DNA of 64,000 bases from Paenibacillus wynnii (GCF_000757885.1 NZ_JQCR01000002.1:2666001-2730000), one strand, 5' to 3'; numbered from the stretch's first letter, positions 20,768 through 34,368 are shown. Numbers and translations are program-made. The notes: generated by a model not told the origin, from the sequence alone.

Positions 20768-20843
20768 GGGGCCATAGCTCAGCTGGGAGAGCGCCTGCCT
20801 TGCAAGCAGGAGGTCAGCGGTTCGATCCCGCTTGGCTCCACCA
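20768..20843 (+). tRNA. tRNA-Ala (anticodon TGC)
   Basis: 76 nt in the 16S-23S spacer. Acceptor GGGGCCA pairs with TGGCTCC, D-loop AGCTCAGCTGGGAGAG, anticodon arm CCTGC-CTTGCAA-GCAGG with TGC, T-arm GGTTCGATCC, discriminator A and an encoded CCA. No tRNA-Ile accompanies it in the spacer. Confidence 0.98.
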
Positions 20844-21075
20844 ATAAACCATCTATTTTGTATGTCTAAAATAACTAAAAATGCAAGAAACCGTCTGTAA
20901 TTTTAACGGTAATATTCGTTAAGATTTAACAGAAACTTGATCCTTGAAAACTGGATACCGAAACGAATTTGCGTTTTAGAACATCTTATTACTGTAATTT
21001 GTGCAAACAAGTGAAGTGAAATTATGGCTTAGCGGAGATTTTCGATTGTGTAAACAAACGAAACATCAAAGCGTT

Positions 21076-24002
<2,927 letters not shown>

Positions 24003-24128
24003 AATATCTAAACGCAGATTTGTTTCGGATTCAGTTTTCAGGCGATCAAGCCTGAGCAAGATGTCGACCTTTATGGTTTGATATTTTCTCGCAGCGATTT
24101 CGAGAAGCGCAAGCTTCGAAAAATCATG

Positions 24129-24245
24129 TTTGGTGGCGATAGCGGAGGGGTTCCACGCGTACCCATCCCGAACACGACCGTTAAGACCTCCAGCGCCGAT
24201 GGTACTTGGACCGAAGGGTCCTGGGAGAGTAGGACGTTGCCAAGC
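24129..24245 (+). rRNA. rrf: 5S ribosomal RNA
   Basis: 117 nt from TTTGGTGGCGATAGCGGAGG to GGACGTTGCCAAGC, with terminal stem TTGG..GC / GTTGCCAA and the CCGAACACG loop typical of 5S. Confidence 0.97.
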
Positions 24246-24252
24246 ACATGAG

Positions 24253-24290
24253 ACCACTGTTGATTCATTCAACAGTGGTTTTTGTGTTTT
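24253..24290 (+). terminator. rRNA operon terminator
   Basis: ACCACTGTTGA / TCAACAGTGGT, perfect 11-bp stem with a 5-base loop, then TTTTGTGTTTT. Confidence 0.92.
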
Positions 24291-24297
24291 CTTTTTA

Positions 24298-24563
24298 CCT
24301 GTGGAAATGCTGTGGATAAATTGCAGAAAAACACAGAAAACTTACAAACATGTGGATACATCTTTTAATCGACCCAAAACGCCAAATATGTGGGTATAGC
24401 AGGGTTCTGCGGGTATTTTTTTATGAAAAACACAAGTAATCCACGGATCAATGTGTATAGGTGAATGGGGTTGTGGATACATTCTTCTAAGATGTTGATA
24501 ATTCGTCTGGCGGGTGTTCTTTACGCCGATTAATTTGAAACTTAAAACAGAGCCTGTTGATAA
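24298..24563 (+). other. Cluster of DnaA-box-like 9-mers
   Basis: In the gap 24291-24671: TGTGGATAA (24311-24319, exact DnaA box complement), TGTGGATAC (24351 and 24472), TGTTGATAA (24493 and 24555) and a partial TGTGGAAA at 24299; all in the same orientation. No gene is visible in this gap. DnaA binding is an inference from the motif; the nearby sequence is AT-rich but no unwinding element is evident and no dnaA gene is present. Confidence 0.45.
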
Positions 24564-24671
24564 CTTTTTCTATGAATAACTGGATGGTTTGATCTTTTGC
24601 ACAAGTGGCCTTGCGCATCTGGATCTGCATCCATAGAATAAGAATAAATACATATTAATGAGGTGACATTT

Positions 24672-25841
24672 TTGAAGATCAGGCAGTTGCTTCCCGAGGA
24701 ATTTGAATCCAGTATCAGGTTGTCTGAGTATGCTTTTCAGTACACTCTTTCAGAGAAGGCTAGAGAAAAGGCGCAGAAAAGATTCAAACCCGAGCGGGTA
24801 TGGGGTATTTTTAATGAGGGAGAGCTAAGTGCTAAGTTGACATTACTGCCTCTGCAAGTATTCGTACAAGGGAGAGTCATTCCAATGGGTGGTATTGCAG
24901 GTGTGGCGACCTGGCCCGAGAACCGTAGACAAGGTCTTGTGGCTAAGTTGCTTACGCATGCGCTTGAAAAGATGAATGATTCTGGACAACTGTTATCCTT
25001 CTTACATCCGTTCTACGTACCCTTCTATCGTAAGTTTGGTTGGGAAATCTACTGTGAATATAAGAAATACACTATTCCTGTTGCAAAATTTCCGCTGAAG
25101 ACCGAGATTGAAGGCAAAGTAAAGCGTGATGTGAATGATATTAATGTAATGAGTATTTTATATACTGAATTTGCCTCCAAGTATAACGGGACATTGGACC
25201 GTAGCCAGGACTGGTGGGAGAATGCAATTGTGAATGAGGAAGGCCATGATGCGGTTTTTTACTCAACGTTAGGTAAGCCAGAAGGTTATGTGCTGTATAA
25301 AATAGAGAACAAAGAGCTGATTATTGATGAGTTCATCTATTTAAATGAGCAAGCCCGCCGAGGATTGTGGAGCTTTCTATGCAATCATGACTCCATGATT
25401 TCTCAGGCTTTGCTGAAGTTGGTTCCGGCTGACGATTGCCTTCCCTACTTACTTCCTGATCCGCGCATTCCTCAAGAGAATTTTCCTTACTTTATGGCGA
25501 GAATTGTGAATGCTAAAGCATTTGTGGAAGGATATTCTTTTGCTGAAGGAGTTCAGGGTAAGGCTACACTTTGTATTAAGGATGATTATGCTCCGTGGAA
25601 TGCCGGATTGTGGGAGTGGAATGTGTCAGGTGAAGGTCAATCGTCCCTGGTGCGTTCTGAGGGTGATTCTTCCCAAGCGGATTTGATCTGTGATATTGGA
25701 GCATTTACGGTTCTTTTGCTTGGCTATAAACGCCCAGAGGAGATGTACCGTTTTGGAGCTTTGACGGGTGACCCTTCTGCGGTATCCTGGTTGGAAAAGG
25801 CTGTTCCGCGGGCACAAACCGCTTTATTGGACTATTTTTAA
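24672..25841 (+). CDS. Eis-like GNAT N-acetyltransferase
   Basis: 389 aa from TTG 24672, 6-7 nt after GAGGTG; an in-frame GTG at 24663 overlaps that RBS. Domain order as in Eis: N-terminal GNAT with acetyl-CoA pyrophosphate loop AGVATWPENRRQGLVAKLL (76-94), YVPFYRKFGWEIYCEYKKY (about 118-136), a second degenerate GNAT, then an SCP2-like C-terminal domain. The chain ends in DYF; in Eis enzymes the C-terminal carboxylate of an aromatic residue takes part in catalysis. Family members acetylate amines including aminoglycosides; the substrate here is unknown. Own promoter not obvious. Confidence 0.9.
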   Translation: MKIRQLLPEEFESSIRLSEYAFQYTLSEKAREKAQKRFKPERVWGIFNEGELSAKLTLLPLQVFVQGRVIPMGGIAGVATWPENRRQGLVAKLLTHALEKMNDSGQLLSFLHPFYVPFYRKFGWEIYCEYKKYTIPVAKFPLKTEIEGKVKRDVNDINVMSILYTEFASKYNGTLDRSQDWWENAIVNEEGHDAVFYSTLGKPEGYVLYKIENKELIIDEFIYLNEQARRGLWSFLCNHDSMISQALLKLVPADDCLPYLLPDPRIPQENFPYFMARIVNAKAFVEGYSFAEGVQGKATLCIKDDYAPWNAGLWEWNVSGEGQSSLVRSEGDSSQADLICDIGAFTVLLLGYKRPEEMYRFGALTGDPSAVSWLEKAVPRAQTALLDYF

Positions 25842-25893
25842 ATAGATAGGGTGTCATTTCATTGTTCAAAATGAAAAAATAAGAGGCATCCTC

Positions 25894-25921
25894 TTGGCAT
25901 TCCCAGAGAATATGCTATAAT
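25894..25921 (+). promoter_or_regulatory. SigA promoter of the ctsR operon
   Basis: TTGGCA (25894-25899), 16-bp spacer, TATAAT (25916-25921). Confidence 0.8.
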
Positions 25922-25928
25922 ATTAAAT

Positions 25929-25956
25929 AAGTCAAAGAAAGTCAAAGTCAACGGAG
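25929..25956 (+). promoter_or_regulatory. CtsR operator
   Basis: AAGTCAAAGAAAGTCAAA contains two AGTCAAA heptads with the 3-base gap of the CtsR consensus (RGTCAAA NAN RGTCAAA); further AGTCAA copies follow. It overlaps the predicted transcription start, as expected for a repressor. The rest of 25957-26200 is an unusually long leader of about 240 nt without ORF; TAAGCTT (26124) and AAGCTTA (26176) could close a hairpin over CGCCTTACAGGCG. Confidence 0.9.
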
Positions 25957-26200
25957 TCAACAACTGGACAATAAGGAAATGCTAATAACCTAATTAATAC
26001 CCACTGAGTATGTGAAGTACCGTGAAGTGGTCACACTAAGAAGGTCGAATGCACAAATATCAAGGAATGATTTCAGTTCATACGGTTAATTAGTAGCCTG
26101 GATTCGAAATTTTACTCTTTGGTTAAGCTTCCTTATAGGTTCTCGCCTTACAGGCGGTTGGTCGGTTGGACTCTAAGCTTATAACACTGGAGGATGAGTG

Positions 26201-26662
26201 ATGCGTAATATCTCCGATATTATCGAACAATATCTGAAGAATATTTTGCATGAAAGTCCTGAAGGTACGGTGGAAATCCAGCGTAATGATCTGGCGGACC
26301 AGTTCTCCTGCGTACCGTCACAGATCAATTATGTTATTAGTACGCGCTTCACTTTGGAAAAAGGCTACCTGGTGCAGAGTAAACGCGGCGGCGGTGGTTA
26401 TATTCGGATACAACGCTTTGAGCTTCCTCAGAATGTGGCGTTGTATGCGCATCTTAATCACACGATAGGCAGTGAAATTGACCAAAGTGCTGCAGAGGGG
26501 CTGATTTATCAGCTGGAGGAAGCCTGTTTTCTAAGCGAACGGGAAGCGTGTCTCTTACGTGCCGCCGTTTCCCGGGATTGCCTGACCATCAAGCTTCCGT
26601 ACCGGGATGAGGTTCGTGCCAAACTTATGAAGGCGATGATCATTTCGTTATTGGGTAAATAA
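26201..26662 (+). CDS. ctsR: Transcriptional regulator CtsR
   Basis: 153 aa from ATG 26201 (RBS GGAGGA at 26189-26194, 6-nt spacer). Repressor of the Clp/heat-shock genes. Winged helix-turn-helix in the N-terminal half, with RNISDIIEQYLKNIL at the start, CVPSQINYVISTRFT as recognition region and the glycine-rich wing RGGGGYIRI (thermosensor loop). C-terminal dimerisation domain is the target of McsB. First gene of ctsR-mcsA-mcsB-clpC and autoregulated through the operator above. Confidence 0.97.
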   Translation: MRNISDIIEQYLKNILHESPEGTVEIQRNDLADQFSCVPSQINYVISTRFTLEKGYLVQSKRGGGGYIRIQRFELPQNVALYAHLNHTIGSEIDQSAAEGLIYQLEEACFLSEREACLLRAAVSRDCLTIKLPYRDEVRAKLMKAMIISLLGK

Positions 26663-26692
26663 TTGTCAATCTAAGGGAGGGACTCCGCCGTT

Positions 26693-27217
26693 ATGCTCTG
26701 TCAGGAATGCGGTGTCAAGCAAGCAACACTCCACTTCACCAAAATTGTGAATGGGGAGAAAACAGAATTTCATATTTGTGAGAGCTGTGCTCGAGAAAAG
26801 GGTGAATTAATTCCAGGAACCCCGGGAGGCTTTTCCATCCACAGTCTGCTGTCGGGATTGCTCGACCTGGAAGGCCCGGGCAAAGAAAAGTCAGCCGCAT
26901 CCAAGATTGCACAAACGCAAGCCTGCGTGGAATGTGGTATGACTTATTCCCAGTTCAGTAAACTGGGGCGCTTCGGTTGCAGCTCCTGTTATAAATATTT
27001 TAACAGTGGTTTGGATCCTCTCTTCAAGAGGGTACACGGAAGCACCTTGCATGTCGGAAAAATCCCCAAACGAGCCGGTGCACAAATTGTGGTAAGGCGG
27101 CAGATTGAGGAAATGAAGCAGGAACTCGGAATAAGTATTTTGCAGGAAGAGTTCGAGAAGGCTGCCGAGCTTCGGGACCACATACGCCGACTTGAAAAAG
27201 AAATTGCACAAGAGTAA
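26693..27217 (+). CDS. mcsA: McsA, activator of protein arginine kinase McsB
   Basis: 174 aa. Four CxxC pairs: C3/C6, C29/C32, C78/C81, C96/C99, giving two zinc-binding modules, and a C-terminal UVR motif (EEFEKAAELRDHIRRLEKEI, about 152-171), as in Bacillus McsA. Stimulates McsB and links it to CtsR and ClpC. RBS GGGAGG upstream; 30 bases after ctsR and 28 before mcsB. Confidence 0.96.
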   Translation: MLCQECGVKQATLHFTKIVNGEKTEFHICESCAREKGELIPGTPGGFSIHSLLSGLLDLEGPGKEKSAASKIAQTQACVECGMTYSQFSKLGRFGCSSCYKYFNSGLDPLFKRVHGSTLHVGKIPKRAGAQIVVRRQIEEMKQELGISILQEEFEKAAELRDHIRRLEKEIAQE

Positions 27218-27245
27218 AGTCTTTGATATATAGGGAGGACACGAT

Positions 27246-28313
27246 ATGCCAAGTCTTCGGTTCACCGAACAAGCACTCAGCGACTTTATGCGCAGTGGCG
27301 GCGGAAGCCATTCCGAGATTGTCATTAGCAGCCGTGTTCGGATCGCCCGCAATTTGCAGCACATTCCTTTTCCACTGCTGGCTTCATTAAAGCAATCAGA
27401 AGAGGTACTGGAGCAGCTTACTCCCGTATTTGGCGGAGAAGAGGCGACGGAATACGGTTCTTTTCAGTTGGTGAAACTTGTTGATTTAGAGGATCTGGAT
27501 AAAAAGGTATTGGTGGAGAAGCATCTCATCAGCCCTAGTCTGGTCAATGAATCAAAGGGTGGGGCCGTCATGCTGAATGAAGATGAGTCCGTCAGTATTA
27601 TGATTAACGAAGAGGACCATCTTCGCATACAATGTTTGTTTCCGGGCTTTCAGGTTCAAGAGGCCTGGGAACGTGCAACAGCTATCGACGATATTTTTGA
27701 AGAAACTGTTAATTATGCTTTTGATGATAAAAGAGGTTATCTAACCAGTTGTCCCACGAATGTAGGAACAGGACTTAGGGCTTCGGTTATGATGCATCTA
27801 CCTGCTTTGGTAATGAGCCACCAGATCAATCGTATCCTGTCTGCGGTTAACCAAGTGGGCTTAACGGTAAGAGGGATTTACGGAGAGGGCAGTGAGGCGG
27901 TCGGGAATATTTTTCAGATTTCCAACCAGATCACACTGGGCCAGTCCGAAATCGAAATTATAGACAATCTTCAAAGTGTAGTTATGCAAATTATAGAACA
28001 TGAACGAAATGCACGTGAACGTCTGCTTGCCGATTCCGCGCTGCGAATAACTGATCGAGTAATGCGCTCCTACGGTATTTTATCGTATGCAGCTGTACTT
28101 GAGCTCAAGGAATCGGCACAGCGATTGTCTGATATACGGTTAGGAGTTGACCTGGGTATACTTCAAGGCCCTTCAGTTTCAATAATGAATGAGCTGAACG
28201 TGAAGACGCAGCCAGGATTTCTGGAGAAGATGTTCGGCGATGAAATGAGCACTACCGAAAGAGATATGTACCGGGCGAAGCTGCTCAGGGAAACTTTGGG
28301 AACCAAAAATTAA
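27246..28313 (+). CDS. mcsB: Protein arginine kinase McsB
   Basis: 355 aa of the ATP:guanido phosphotransferase family. Phosphorylates arginines on misfolded proteins and on CtsR, marking them for ClpCP. ATP-binding SSRVRIARNLQHIPFP (28-43), SCPTNVGTGLRASVM (about 174-188) in the catalytic domain and the C-terminal pArg-binding region characteristic of McsB. RBS GGGAGGA, 28 bases after mcsA. Confidence 0.97.
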   Translation: MPSLRFTEQALSDFMRSGGGSHSEIVISSRVRIARNLQHIPFPLLASLKQSEEVLEQLTPVFGGEEATEYGSFQLVKLVDLEDLDKKVLVEKHLISPSLVNESKGGAVMLNEDESVSIMINEEDHLRIQCLFPGFQVQEAWERATAIDDIFEETVNYAFDDKRGYLTSCPTNVGTGLRASVMMHLPALVMSHQINRILSAVNQVGLTVRGIYGEGSEAVGNIFQISNQITLGQSEIEIIDNLQSVVMQIIEHERNARERLLADSALRITDRVMRSYGILSYAAVLELKESAQRLSDIRLGVDLGILQGPSVSIMNELNVKTQPGFLEKMFGDEMSTTERDMYRAKLLRETLGTKN

Positions 28314-28349
28314 TTATAGATATTTATTATTCATGGAGGTGCAGGAGAT

Positions 28350-30815
28350 ATGATGTTTGGAAGATTTACGGAACGGGCACAAAAGGTGCTGGCGCTGGCG
28401 CAGGAAGAAGCCGTACGTTTGGGACATAACAATATCGGCACAGAACATATTTTGCTCGGTTTAATTCGTGAAGGAGACGGCATTGCTGCAAAGGCATTGA
28501 TTGGTCTGGGTCTTGGTCTTGAAAAAATTCAAGATGAAGTAGAGCAATTGATCGGCAGAGGCCAGGAACAACCTACGAACATTGCTTATACTCCACGTGC
28601 CAAAAAAGTTATTGAGCTGTCCATGGACGAAGCCCGCAAGTTGGGACATACGTATGTAGGTACAGAGCATATTTTACTCGGACTTATCCGTGAAGGAGAA
28701 GGCGTAGCTGCCCGCGTTCTGAATAACCTTGGAATCAGCTTGAATAAAGCCCGTCAACAGGTTCTGCAGCTTCTGGGCAGTAACGATTCCGTATCTAGCC
28801 ACAGTGGGGCGCCTGTCAACGTTAGCACACCAACGCTGGATGGTCTGGCGAGAGATCTAACGGCTTATGCCAAAGAGGGCCATCTAGACCCTGTTATAGG
28901 CCGCAGCAAGGAAATTGAACGTGTTATTCAGGTCCTCAGCCGACGTACCAAGAATAACCCAGTGTTAATTGGCGAACCTGGTGTTGGTAAAACAGCTATT
29001 GCTGAAGGATTGGCGCAAAAGATTGTTAATAACGAAATACCGGAAACACTGCGTGATAAACGTGTCATGACGCTGGATATGGGTTCAGTGGTGGCAGGTA
29101 CGAAATACCGCGGTGAATTTGAAGACCGTCTCAAGAAAATTATGGATGAAATCCGTCAAGCGGGCAACATTGTACTCTTTATTGACGAGCTGCATACCCT
29201 AATCGGTGCTGGTGGCGCAGAAGGTGCAATTGATGCCTCCAATATCCTTAAGCCAGCTTTGGCTCGTGGAGAATTGCAATGCATAGGCGCGACAACTTTG
29301 GATGAATACCGTAAATATATCGAAAAAGATGCTGCATTGGAACGTCGCTTCCAACCGATTCGTGTCGATCAGCCTTCACCAGAGGAAGCGGTACAAATAC
29401 TGTTCGGATTGCGTGACCGTTACGAAGCCCATCACCGGGTTAAAATTACAGATGAAGCTATTGTGCAAGCTGTGAAGCTGTCCGATCGTTATATCCCAGA
29501 TCGTTTTCTGCCGGATAAAGCGATTGATTTGATCGATGAAGCGGGCTCCAAGGTAAGACTGAACTCCTATACGATTCCACCGAATCTTAAGGAATTGGAA
29601 ATGCGTCTGGATGATATCCGCAAGGAGAAGGACTCTGCTGTACAAAGCCAGGAGTTCGAGAAAGCAGCTGCCCTTCGTGATACGGAACAAAAAATCCGTG
29701 AAGAGCTGGATACCACTAAGAACCAATGGAAAGAAAAACAAGGTCGTACGGATTCCGAAGTGACACCGGAAGATATCGCACAGATCGTGGCTAGTTGGAC
29801 GGGCATTCCAGTAAGCCAGTTGAAGGAAGAAGAGACGGACCGCCTGCTTAATATGGAGTCTTTGCTGCATCAACGTGTTATTGGTCAAGATGAAGCTGTC
29901 AAAGCAGTAAGCCGGGCACTTCGCCGAGCACGTGCAGGACTTAAGGATCCGAAACGTCCTATGGGTTCCTTTATCTTCCTCGGACCTACAGGTGTTGGTA
30001 AAACTGAATTGGCTCGCGCACTCGCAGAGGCCATGTTCGGTGATGAGAATGCCGTTATTCGTATCGATATGTCAGAATACATGGAGAAACACTCTACCTC
30101 ACGTCTGGTTGGAGCGCCTCCAGGGTATGTTGGATATGAAGAAGGCGGACAGTTAACTGAGAAAGTTCGTCGTAAACCTTACTCCGTTGTACTGCTCGAT
30201 GAAATTGAGAAGGCTCACCCGGAAGTATTTAATATTCTCCTGCAAGTACTTGAGGACGGTCGTCTGACCGATTCCAAGGGACGGGTTGTTGATTTCCGGA
30301 ATACACTCATCATCCTAACCTCTAACGTGGGAGCGCAAGCTATCCGCAAAAACTCGACACTTGGCTTTACGGCAGTACAAGATGCGGGCGCGGATTACGG
30401 TAACATGAAGGGCAAAGTAATGGAAGAACTGAAGAAGAGCTTCCGTCCCGAATTCCTTAACCGTATCGATGAGATTATCGTCTTCCACTCCTTGGATGAG
30501 AAACATATTGCCGAAATCGTTACTCTTATGTCTGAAGAGCTGCGCAAGCGTCTGAAGGAATTTGATGTTGACTTCTATCTCACGGATCAAGCAAAGGCCT
30601 TCCTCGCCAAAGAAGGTTATGATCCTGCTTTTGGTGCCCGGCCTCTACGCCGCGCTATTCAGAAGCACATTGAGGATAGACTTTCCGAAGAGCTGCTAAA
30701 GGGTAACATTCAAAAAGGTGACTCACTTAACATTGATGAAGTCAATGGTGAGCTTGTAGTCACGAAGATTGAAGCTGTAACTCAAGAAGCTGAAGTGCAA
30801 GCAGAAAAGGAATAA
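28350..30815 (+). CDS. clpC: ATP-dependent Clp protease ATP-binding subunit ClpC
   Basis: 821 aa Hsp100 unfoldase that feeds ClpP. Two N-terminal Clp repeats (1-150), first AAA+ domain with GEPGVGKT and [18 protein letters not shown], middle UVR/M-domain ([15 protein letters not shown], about 430-445), second AAA+ with GPTGVGKT and [19 protein letters not shown]-terminal D2-small domain with [13 protein letters not shown]. Two adjacent ATGs (28350, 28353); GGAGGTG favours 28350. Last gene of the CtsR operon. Confidence 0.98.
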   Translation: MMFGRFTERAQKVLALAQEEAVRLGHNNIGTEHILLGLIREGDGIAAKALIGLGLGLEKIQDEVEQLIGRGQEQPTNIAYTPRAKKVIELSMDEARKLGHTYVGTEHILLGLIREGEGVAARVLNNLGISLNKARQQVLQLLGSNDSVSSHSGAPVNVSTPTLDGLARDLTAYAKEGHLDPVIGRSKEIERVIQVLSRRTKNNPVLIGEPGVGKTAIAEGLAQKIVNNEIPETLRDKRVMTLDMGSVVAGTKYRGEFEDRLKKIMDEIRQAGNIVLFIDELHTLIGAGGAEGAIDASNILKPALARGELQCIGATTLDEYRKYIEKDAALERRFQPIRVDQPSPEEAVQILFGLRDRYEAHHRVKITDEAIVQAVKLSDRYIPDRFLPDKAIDLIDEAGSKVRLNSYTIPPNLKELEMRLDDIRKEKDSAVQSQEFEKAAALRDTEQKIREELDTTKNQWKEKQGRTDSEVTPEDIAQIVASWTGIPVSQLKEEETDRLLNMESLLHQRVIGQDEAVKAVSRALRRARAGLKDPKRPMGSFIFLGPTGVGKTELARALAEAMFGDENAVIRIDMSEYMEKHSTSRLVGAPPGYVGYEEGGQLTEKVRRKPYSVVLLDEIEKAHPEVFNILLQVLEDGRLTDSKGRVVDFRNTLIILTSNVGAQAIRKNSTLGFTAVQDAGADYGNMKGKVMEELKKSFRPEFLNRIDEIIVFHSLDEKHIAEIVTLMSEELRKRLKEFDVDFYLTDQAKAFLAKEGYDPAFGARPLRRAIQKHIEDRLSEELLKGNIQKGDSLNIDEVNGELVVTKIEAVTQEAEVQAEKE

Positions 30816-30827
30816 CTGACATTAGAA

Positions 30828-30864
30828 AGTCCTCGAACCGATTTGGTTCGGGGGCTTTTTTATG
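30828..30864 (+). terminator. Rho-independent terminator after clpC
   Basis: AGTCCTCGAACC / GGTTCGGGGGCT, then TTTTTTA. Confidence 0.9.
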
Positions 30865-31062
30865 AATCCATTTCTTGGTTTGGTATTAATCCACTTATTA
30901 AATAACCTTTCGTTGAAGGGACAGAAATGGTAAACTTTGAAGGAAGATAAAAATATCCACAATTTTAAGTTTGAACATCATAGAGCATTGAGAATTGTGA
31001 AATAATGTAGTAAGCCGGAGGTAGCTGGTTGATTCCTCCGCCTTCAAATCGAAGGAGAACAC

Positions 31063-32433
31063 ATGGCTAAAGTAAAAACTAAATTTCAATGCACGGAATG
31101 TGGTTATGAGTCGGCAAAATGGCTCGGTAAATGCCCGGGATGCCAGGCATGGAATTCCATGGTAGAGGAAGTAGAAAGCAGTGCCGTCAAAACCCAAGGA
31201 ATGAATGCTCCTATATTTCAGAGTAAAGAAAAGGCGCAATCGATCATAAATATAGAAAGCGACAAGGAGCCTCGTATTCTTACCGGCATCGGAGAACTTA
31301 ACCGTGTGCTCGGCGGAGGCATCGTTCCAGGCTCACTGGTGCTGGTAGGTGGAGATCCCGGCATCGGTAAATCGACACTGCTGCTGCAGACTTCGCATGC
31401 TCTGACTGTGCAAGGTTTGCGGGTCTTGTATATATCTGGTGAAGAGTCGGTACGCCAGACAAAGCTTCGAGCTGATCGTTTGGGTGCCCTTTCCGCTGAA
31501 TTATACGTACTCTGTGAGACCAATATGGAAAGCATCGAGGAAGCAATTGAGCAGATTAAGCCTCAATTTCTTGTCATCGATTCCATACAAACAGTTTATA
31601 TGCCGGAGGTAACAAGTGCTCCGGGCAGTGTGACGCAGGTGAGGGAATGTACGACAAGATTTATGCGTATTGCCAAAATTCGCGGGATTGCTACGGTGCT
31701 TGTCGGGCATGTCACTAAAGAAGGCGCGATCGCTGGCCCGCGGCTGCTTGAGCATATGGTTGACTGCGTACTTTATTTTGAAGGAGAACGTCATCATACG
31801 TATCGATTGCTCCGGGCTGTGAAGAATCGTTTCGGTTCCACGAATGAGATTGGCATATTTGAAATGGGTGAGATCGGACTGACAGAGGTGGATAATCCCT
31901 CGGAGCTATTCTTGTCCGAACGTCCTTTGGGAGTGGCTGGATCAACGGTTGTAGCCAGTATGGAGGGTACGCGCCCGATACTCGTAGAGCTGCAGGCCCT
32001 TGTTGCTTCCACACACTTTCCTTCACCTCGGCGGATGTGTACGGGCATGGACCACCAACGTATGGCACTTATTATTGCCGTGCTTGAGAAACGCATGGGA
32101 ATGTTCCTTCAGAACCAGGATGCATATGTCAATGTAGCCGGCGGGGTGAAGCTGGATGAGCCTGCCATCGATTTGGCAGTTGCCATTAGTATCGCTTCCA
32201 GCTTTCGCGATATTCCGACGAAGCCATTCGATGTTTTTTTCGGTGAAGTAGGGCTAACCGGTGAGGTTCGAGGAGTCTCGCGCGCGGAAATGCGTGTGAA
32301 AGAGGCTGCAAAGCTTGGCTTCCGGCGGGTGATCATGCCCGAGAAAAGCTTGAAAGGCTGGAAGCACCCAAAGGATATACAGATTATTGGTGTCAGCACT
32401 GTAGCAGATGCACTATCGGTCGCGTTAGATTAG
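31063..32433 (+). CDS. radA: DNA repair protein RadA
   Basis: 456 aa RecA-like helicase that promotes branch migration in recombination. Four-Cys zinc finger C10-x2-C13-x10-C24-x2-C27, Walker [10 protein letters not shown] (96-104), the RadA-specific KNRFG motif (about 253-257) and a C-terminal Lon-like domain ([19 protein letters not shown]). RBS GAAGGAG. A short CGGAGG/CCTCCG hairpin (31016-31040) lies in its leader. Followed at 15 bases by disA, the usual pairing. Confidence 0.97.
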   Translation: MAKVKTKFQCTECGYESAKWLGKCPGCQAWNSMVEEVESSAVKTQGMNAPIFQSKEKAQSIINIESDKEPRILTGIGELNRVLGGGIVPGSLVLVGGDPGIGKSTLLLQTSHALTVQGLRVLYISGEESVRQTKLRADRLGALSAELYVLCETNMESIEEAIEQIKPQFLVIDSIQTVYMPEVTSAPGSVTQVRECTTRFMRIAKIRGIATVLVGHVTKEGAIAGPRLLEHMVDCVLYFEGERHHTYRLLRAVKNRFGSTNEIGIFEMGEIGLTEVDNPSELFLSERPLGVAGSTVVASMEGTRPILVELQALVASTHFPSPRRMCTGMDHQRMALIIAVLEKRMGMFLQNQDAYVNVAGGVKLDEPAIDLAVAISIASSFRDIPTKPFDVFFGEVGLTGEVRGVSRAEMRVKEAAKLGFRRVIMPEKSLKGWKHPKDIQIIGVSTVADALSVALD

Positions 32434-32448
32434 GGGGCACAGGAAATA

Positions 32449-33525
32449 ATGAAAGAATACAACCAACTGGATAATATGAATGACTTGCTCAGGCTGGCAG
32501 CGCCTGGGACACCTTTTCGGGAGGGTCTGGAGAATGTGCTTCGCGCAAAGACTGGAGCACTGATTGTTGTCGGATATAGTCCGGAGGTGATGGAAGTTGT
32601 CGATGGCGGATTTTCCATTAACTGCGACTTTTCGCCCAACTACTTGTATGAGCTGGCCAAAATGGACGGAGCAATTATCCTTAGTGAAGATTTAAAGAGG
32701 ATATTGTACGCCAATACACAGCTGATTCCGGATTCCTCGATTTCATCCATTGAAACGGGAATTCGTCACCGAACAGCAGAACGTGTAGCCAAACAAACGG
32801 GTAAACTAGTGGTATCCATTTCACAAAGGCGGAATATAATCACCTTATACCAGGGCTCTATCCGCTACGCACTGAAAGAAATCGGGGCCATTCTAGCGAA
32901 GGCAAATCAGGCCATCCAGACGCTTGAGAAATATAAAGCCGTCCTGACTCAAGGACTTACCAATCTGTCCGCGTCAGAGTATGAGGGAGCTGTGACTGTA
33001 CCTGAAGTAGTGGGTGTGATCCAGCGTGTAGAAATGGTTCTTCGAATTAAGATGGAAATTAAGCGTTACATCAATGAGTTGGGCAATGAAGGCCGATTAA
33101 TTAGCATGCAAATGGAAGAACTGGTTGGAAATACAGAGGAAGAAGCATGGCTTCTTTACAGAGACTATGCAAGAGAAGAGGAAGAAGAAGAGATTCGGGA
33201 AATTATTGCCGGACTAAAAAGAGCCAGTGATGAAGAACTGATGGACGACAACCATATCGCTCGTCTTTTAGGGTATTCTCTAACGGCTGTTACATCAGAG
33301 GAAGCGGTAACGCCACGGGGATATCGTCTTCTGAATAAGATACCGCGGCTGCCAAATGTCATCATTCATAATTTGGTGGAGCGTTTTGAAATGCTGCCGA
33401 ATCTAATGCGGGCGAGCATAGCGGAACTGGATGAAGTGGATGGTATAGGGGAAGTTCGTGCACGCAACATTCAGGACGGACTAAAGCGATTGCAAAAGCA
33501 AGTTCTTATTGACAGACAAATGTAA
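32449..33525 (+). CDS. disA: Diadenylate cyclase / DNA integrity scanning protein DisA
   Basis: 358 aa. Makes c-di-AMP from two ATP while scanning DNA; activity stops at branched structures. DAC domain (about 8-140) with DGA (73-75) and RHRTAER (106-112), helical spine, and a C-terminal helix-hairpin-helix domain ([21 protein letters not shown]). The adjacent radA product is a known regulator of DisA in Bacillus. RBS AGGAAA-like, 15 bases after radA. Confidence 0.98.
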   Translation: MKEYNQLDNMNDLLRLAAPGTPFREGLENVLRAKTGALIVVGYSPEVMEVVDGGFSINCDFSPNYLYELAKMDGAIILSEDLKRILYANTQLIPDSSISSIETGIRHRTAERVAKQTGKLVVSISQRRNIITLYQGSIRYALKEIGAILAKANQAIQTLEKYKAVLTQGLTNLSASEYEGAVTVPEVVGVIQRVEMVLRIKMEIKRYINELGNEGRLISMQMEELVGNTEEEAWLLYRDYAREEEEEEIREIIAGLKRASDEELMDDNHIARLLGYSLTAVTSEEAVTPRGYRLLNKIPRLPNVIIHNLVERFEMLPNLMRASIAELDEVDGIGEVRARNIQDGLKRLQKQVLIDRQM

Positions 33526-33588
33526 ATATCATACAATCACGTAATGTTGGAGACGTTAAAGGCTCAATGAAAGTATAGAGGTGACGAA

Positions 33589-34326
33589 ATGATAACAAAA
33601 TCAATTCCGAGTCTGTTTACCATAGGTAATCTGATGCTTGGAATGTTTGCAATCATGATGGCGTTTGACGGTAAGCTCAGCATGGCCGCTATTATGATTA
33701 TTATTGCAATGCTTTTAGACGGGCTGGATGGACGTGTCGCCCGCGCGCTTGGAGTGGAAAGTGAATTTGGCAAGGAGCTGGATTCTCTATCCGATGTTAT
33801 TTCATTTGGCGCAGCACCTGCTTTTATTATGTATGTTACAAGCCTAAATGACTTGAATCCAGCTTTAGCTTGGACAGTAACTGCAATTTTCCCGGTTTTT
33901 GGAGCTTTACGCCTGGCCCGTTTTAACGTTCGGCCTGGGATTCCCGGGTATTTTATAGGTTTGCCGATTCCGGCTGCTGGTGGCGTGTTAGCGACATTAG
34001 CGCTGTTTCATAACGATGTTTCTGCCCCATTTATGATTGTTGCTACATTGCTTTTATCTTATCTGATGGTCAGCACTGTTAAATATCCAAATTTCAAAAA
34101 AATTGGATTACCCAAAAAGGCGGTTGTAGGTGCACCTTTAGTTATTGTAGTTGCGGTAGCAGTTGCAGTGGTTTTTCCTGAGCAAATTGCCAAGTTGATC
34201 TTTGTTCTTCTGGCTCTGTATGCCTTGTACGGTCTAAAGCAAAATGTGGATAGAATGACAGCCAGACGCCGTCACCGCCGCAGAAGACGTTCTGAAGAGA
34301 AGCTATATCACTCTAAGAACGGCTAA
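33589..34326 (+). CDS. pssA: CDP-diacylglycerol--serine O-phosphatidyltransferase
   Basis: 245 aa membrane enzyme making phosphatidylserine. CDP-alcohol phosphatidyltransferase motif DGLDGRVAR...EFGKELDSLSD (D at about 44, 47, 65, 69), about seven hydrophobic segments and a basic C-terminal tail ARRRHRRRRRS. RBS GAGGTG before ATG 33589. Located between disA and a minus-strand gene and ended by a bidirectional terminator. Confidence 0.93.
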   Translation: MITKSIPSLFTIGNLMLGMFAIMMAFDGKLSMAAIMIIIAMLLDGLDGRVARALGVESEFGKELDSLSDVISFGAAPAFIMYVTSLNDLNPALAWTVTAIFPVFGALRLARFNVRPGIPGYFIGLPIPAAGGVLATLALFHNDVSAPFMIVATLLLSYLMVSTVKYPNFKKIGLPKKAVVGAPLVIVVAVAVAVVFPEQIAKLIFVLLALYALYGLKQNVDRMTARRRHRRRRRSEEKLYHSKNG

Positions 34327-34368
34327 GCATAAATCTATATTCACTCTAATAAAATATGGGTACATTAT

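Noticed and set aside
24298-24563. Possible replication origin (oriC)
   Set aside because: DnaA-box-like words are present but there is no dnaA, dnaN, recF or gyr gene and no clear AT-rich unwinding element; kept only as a box cluster.
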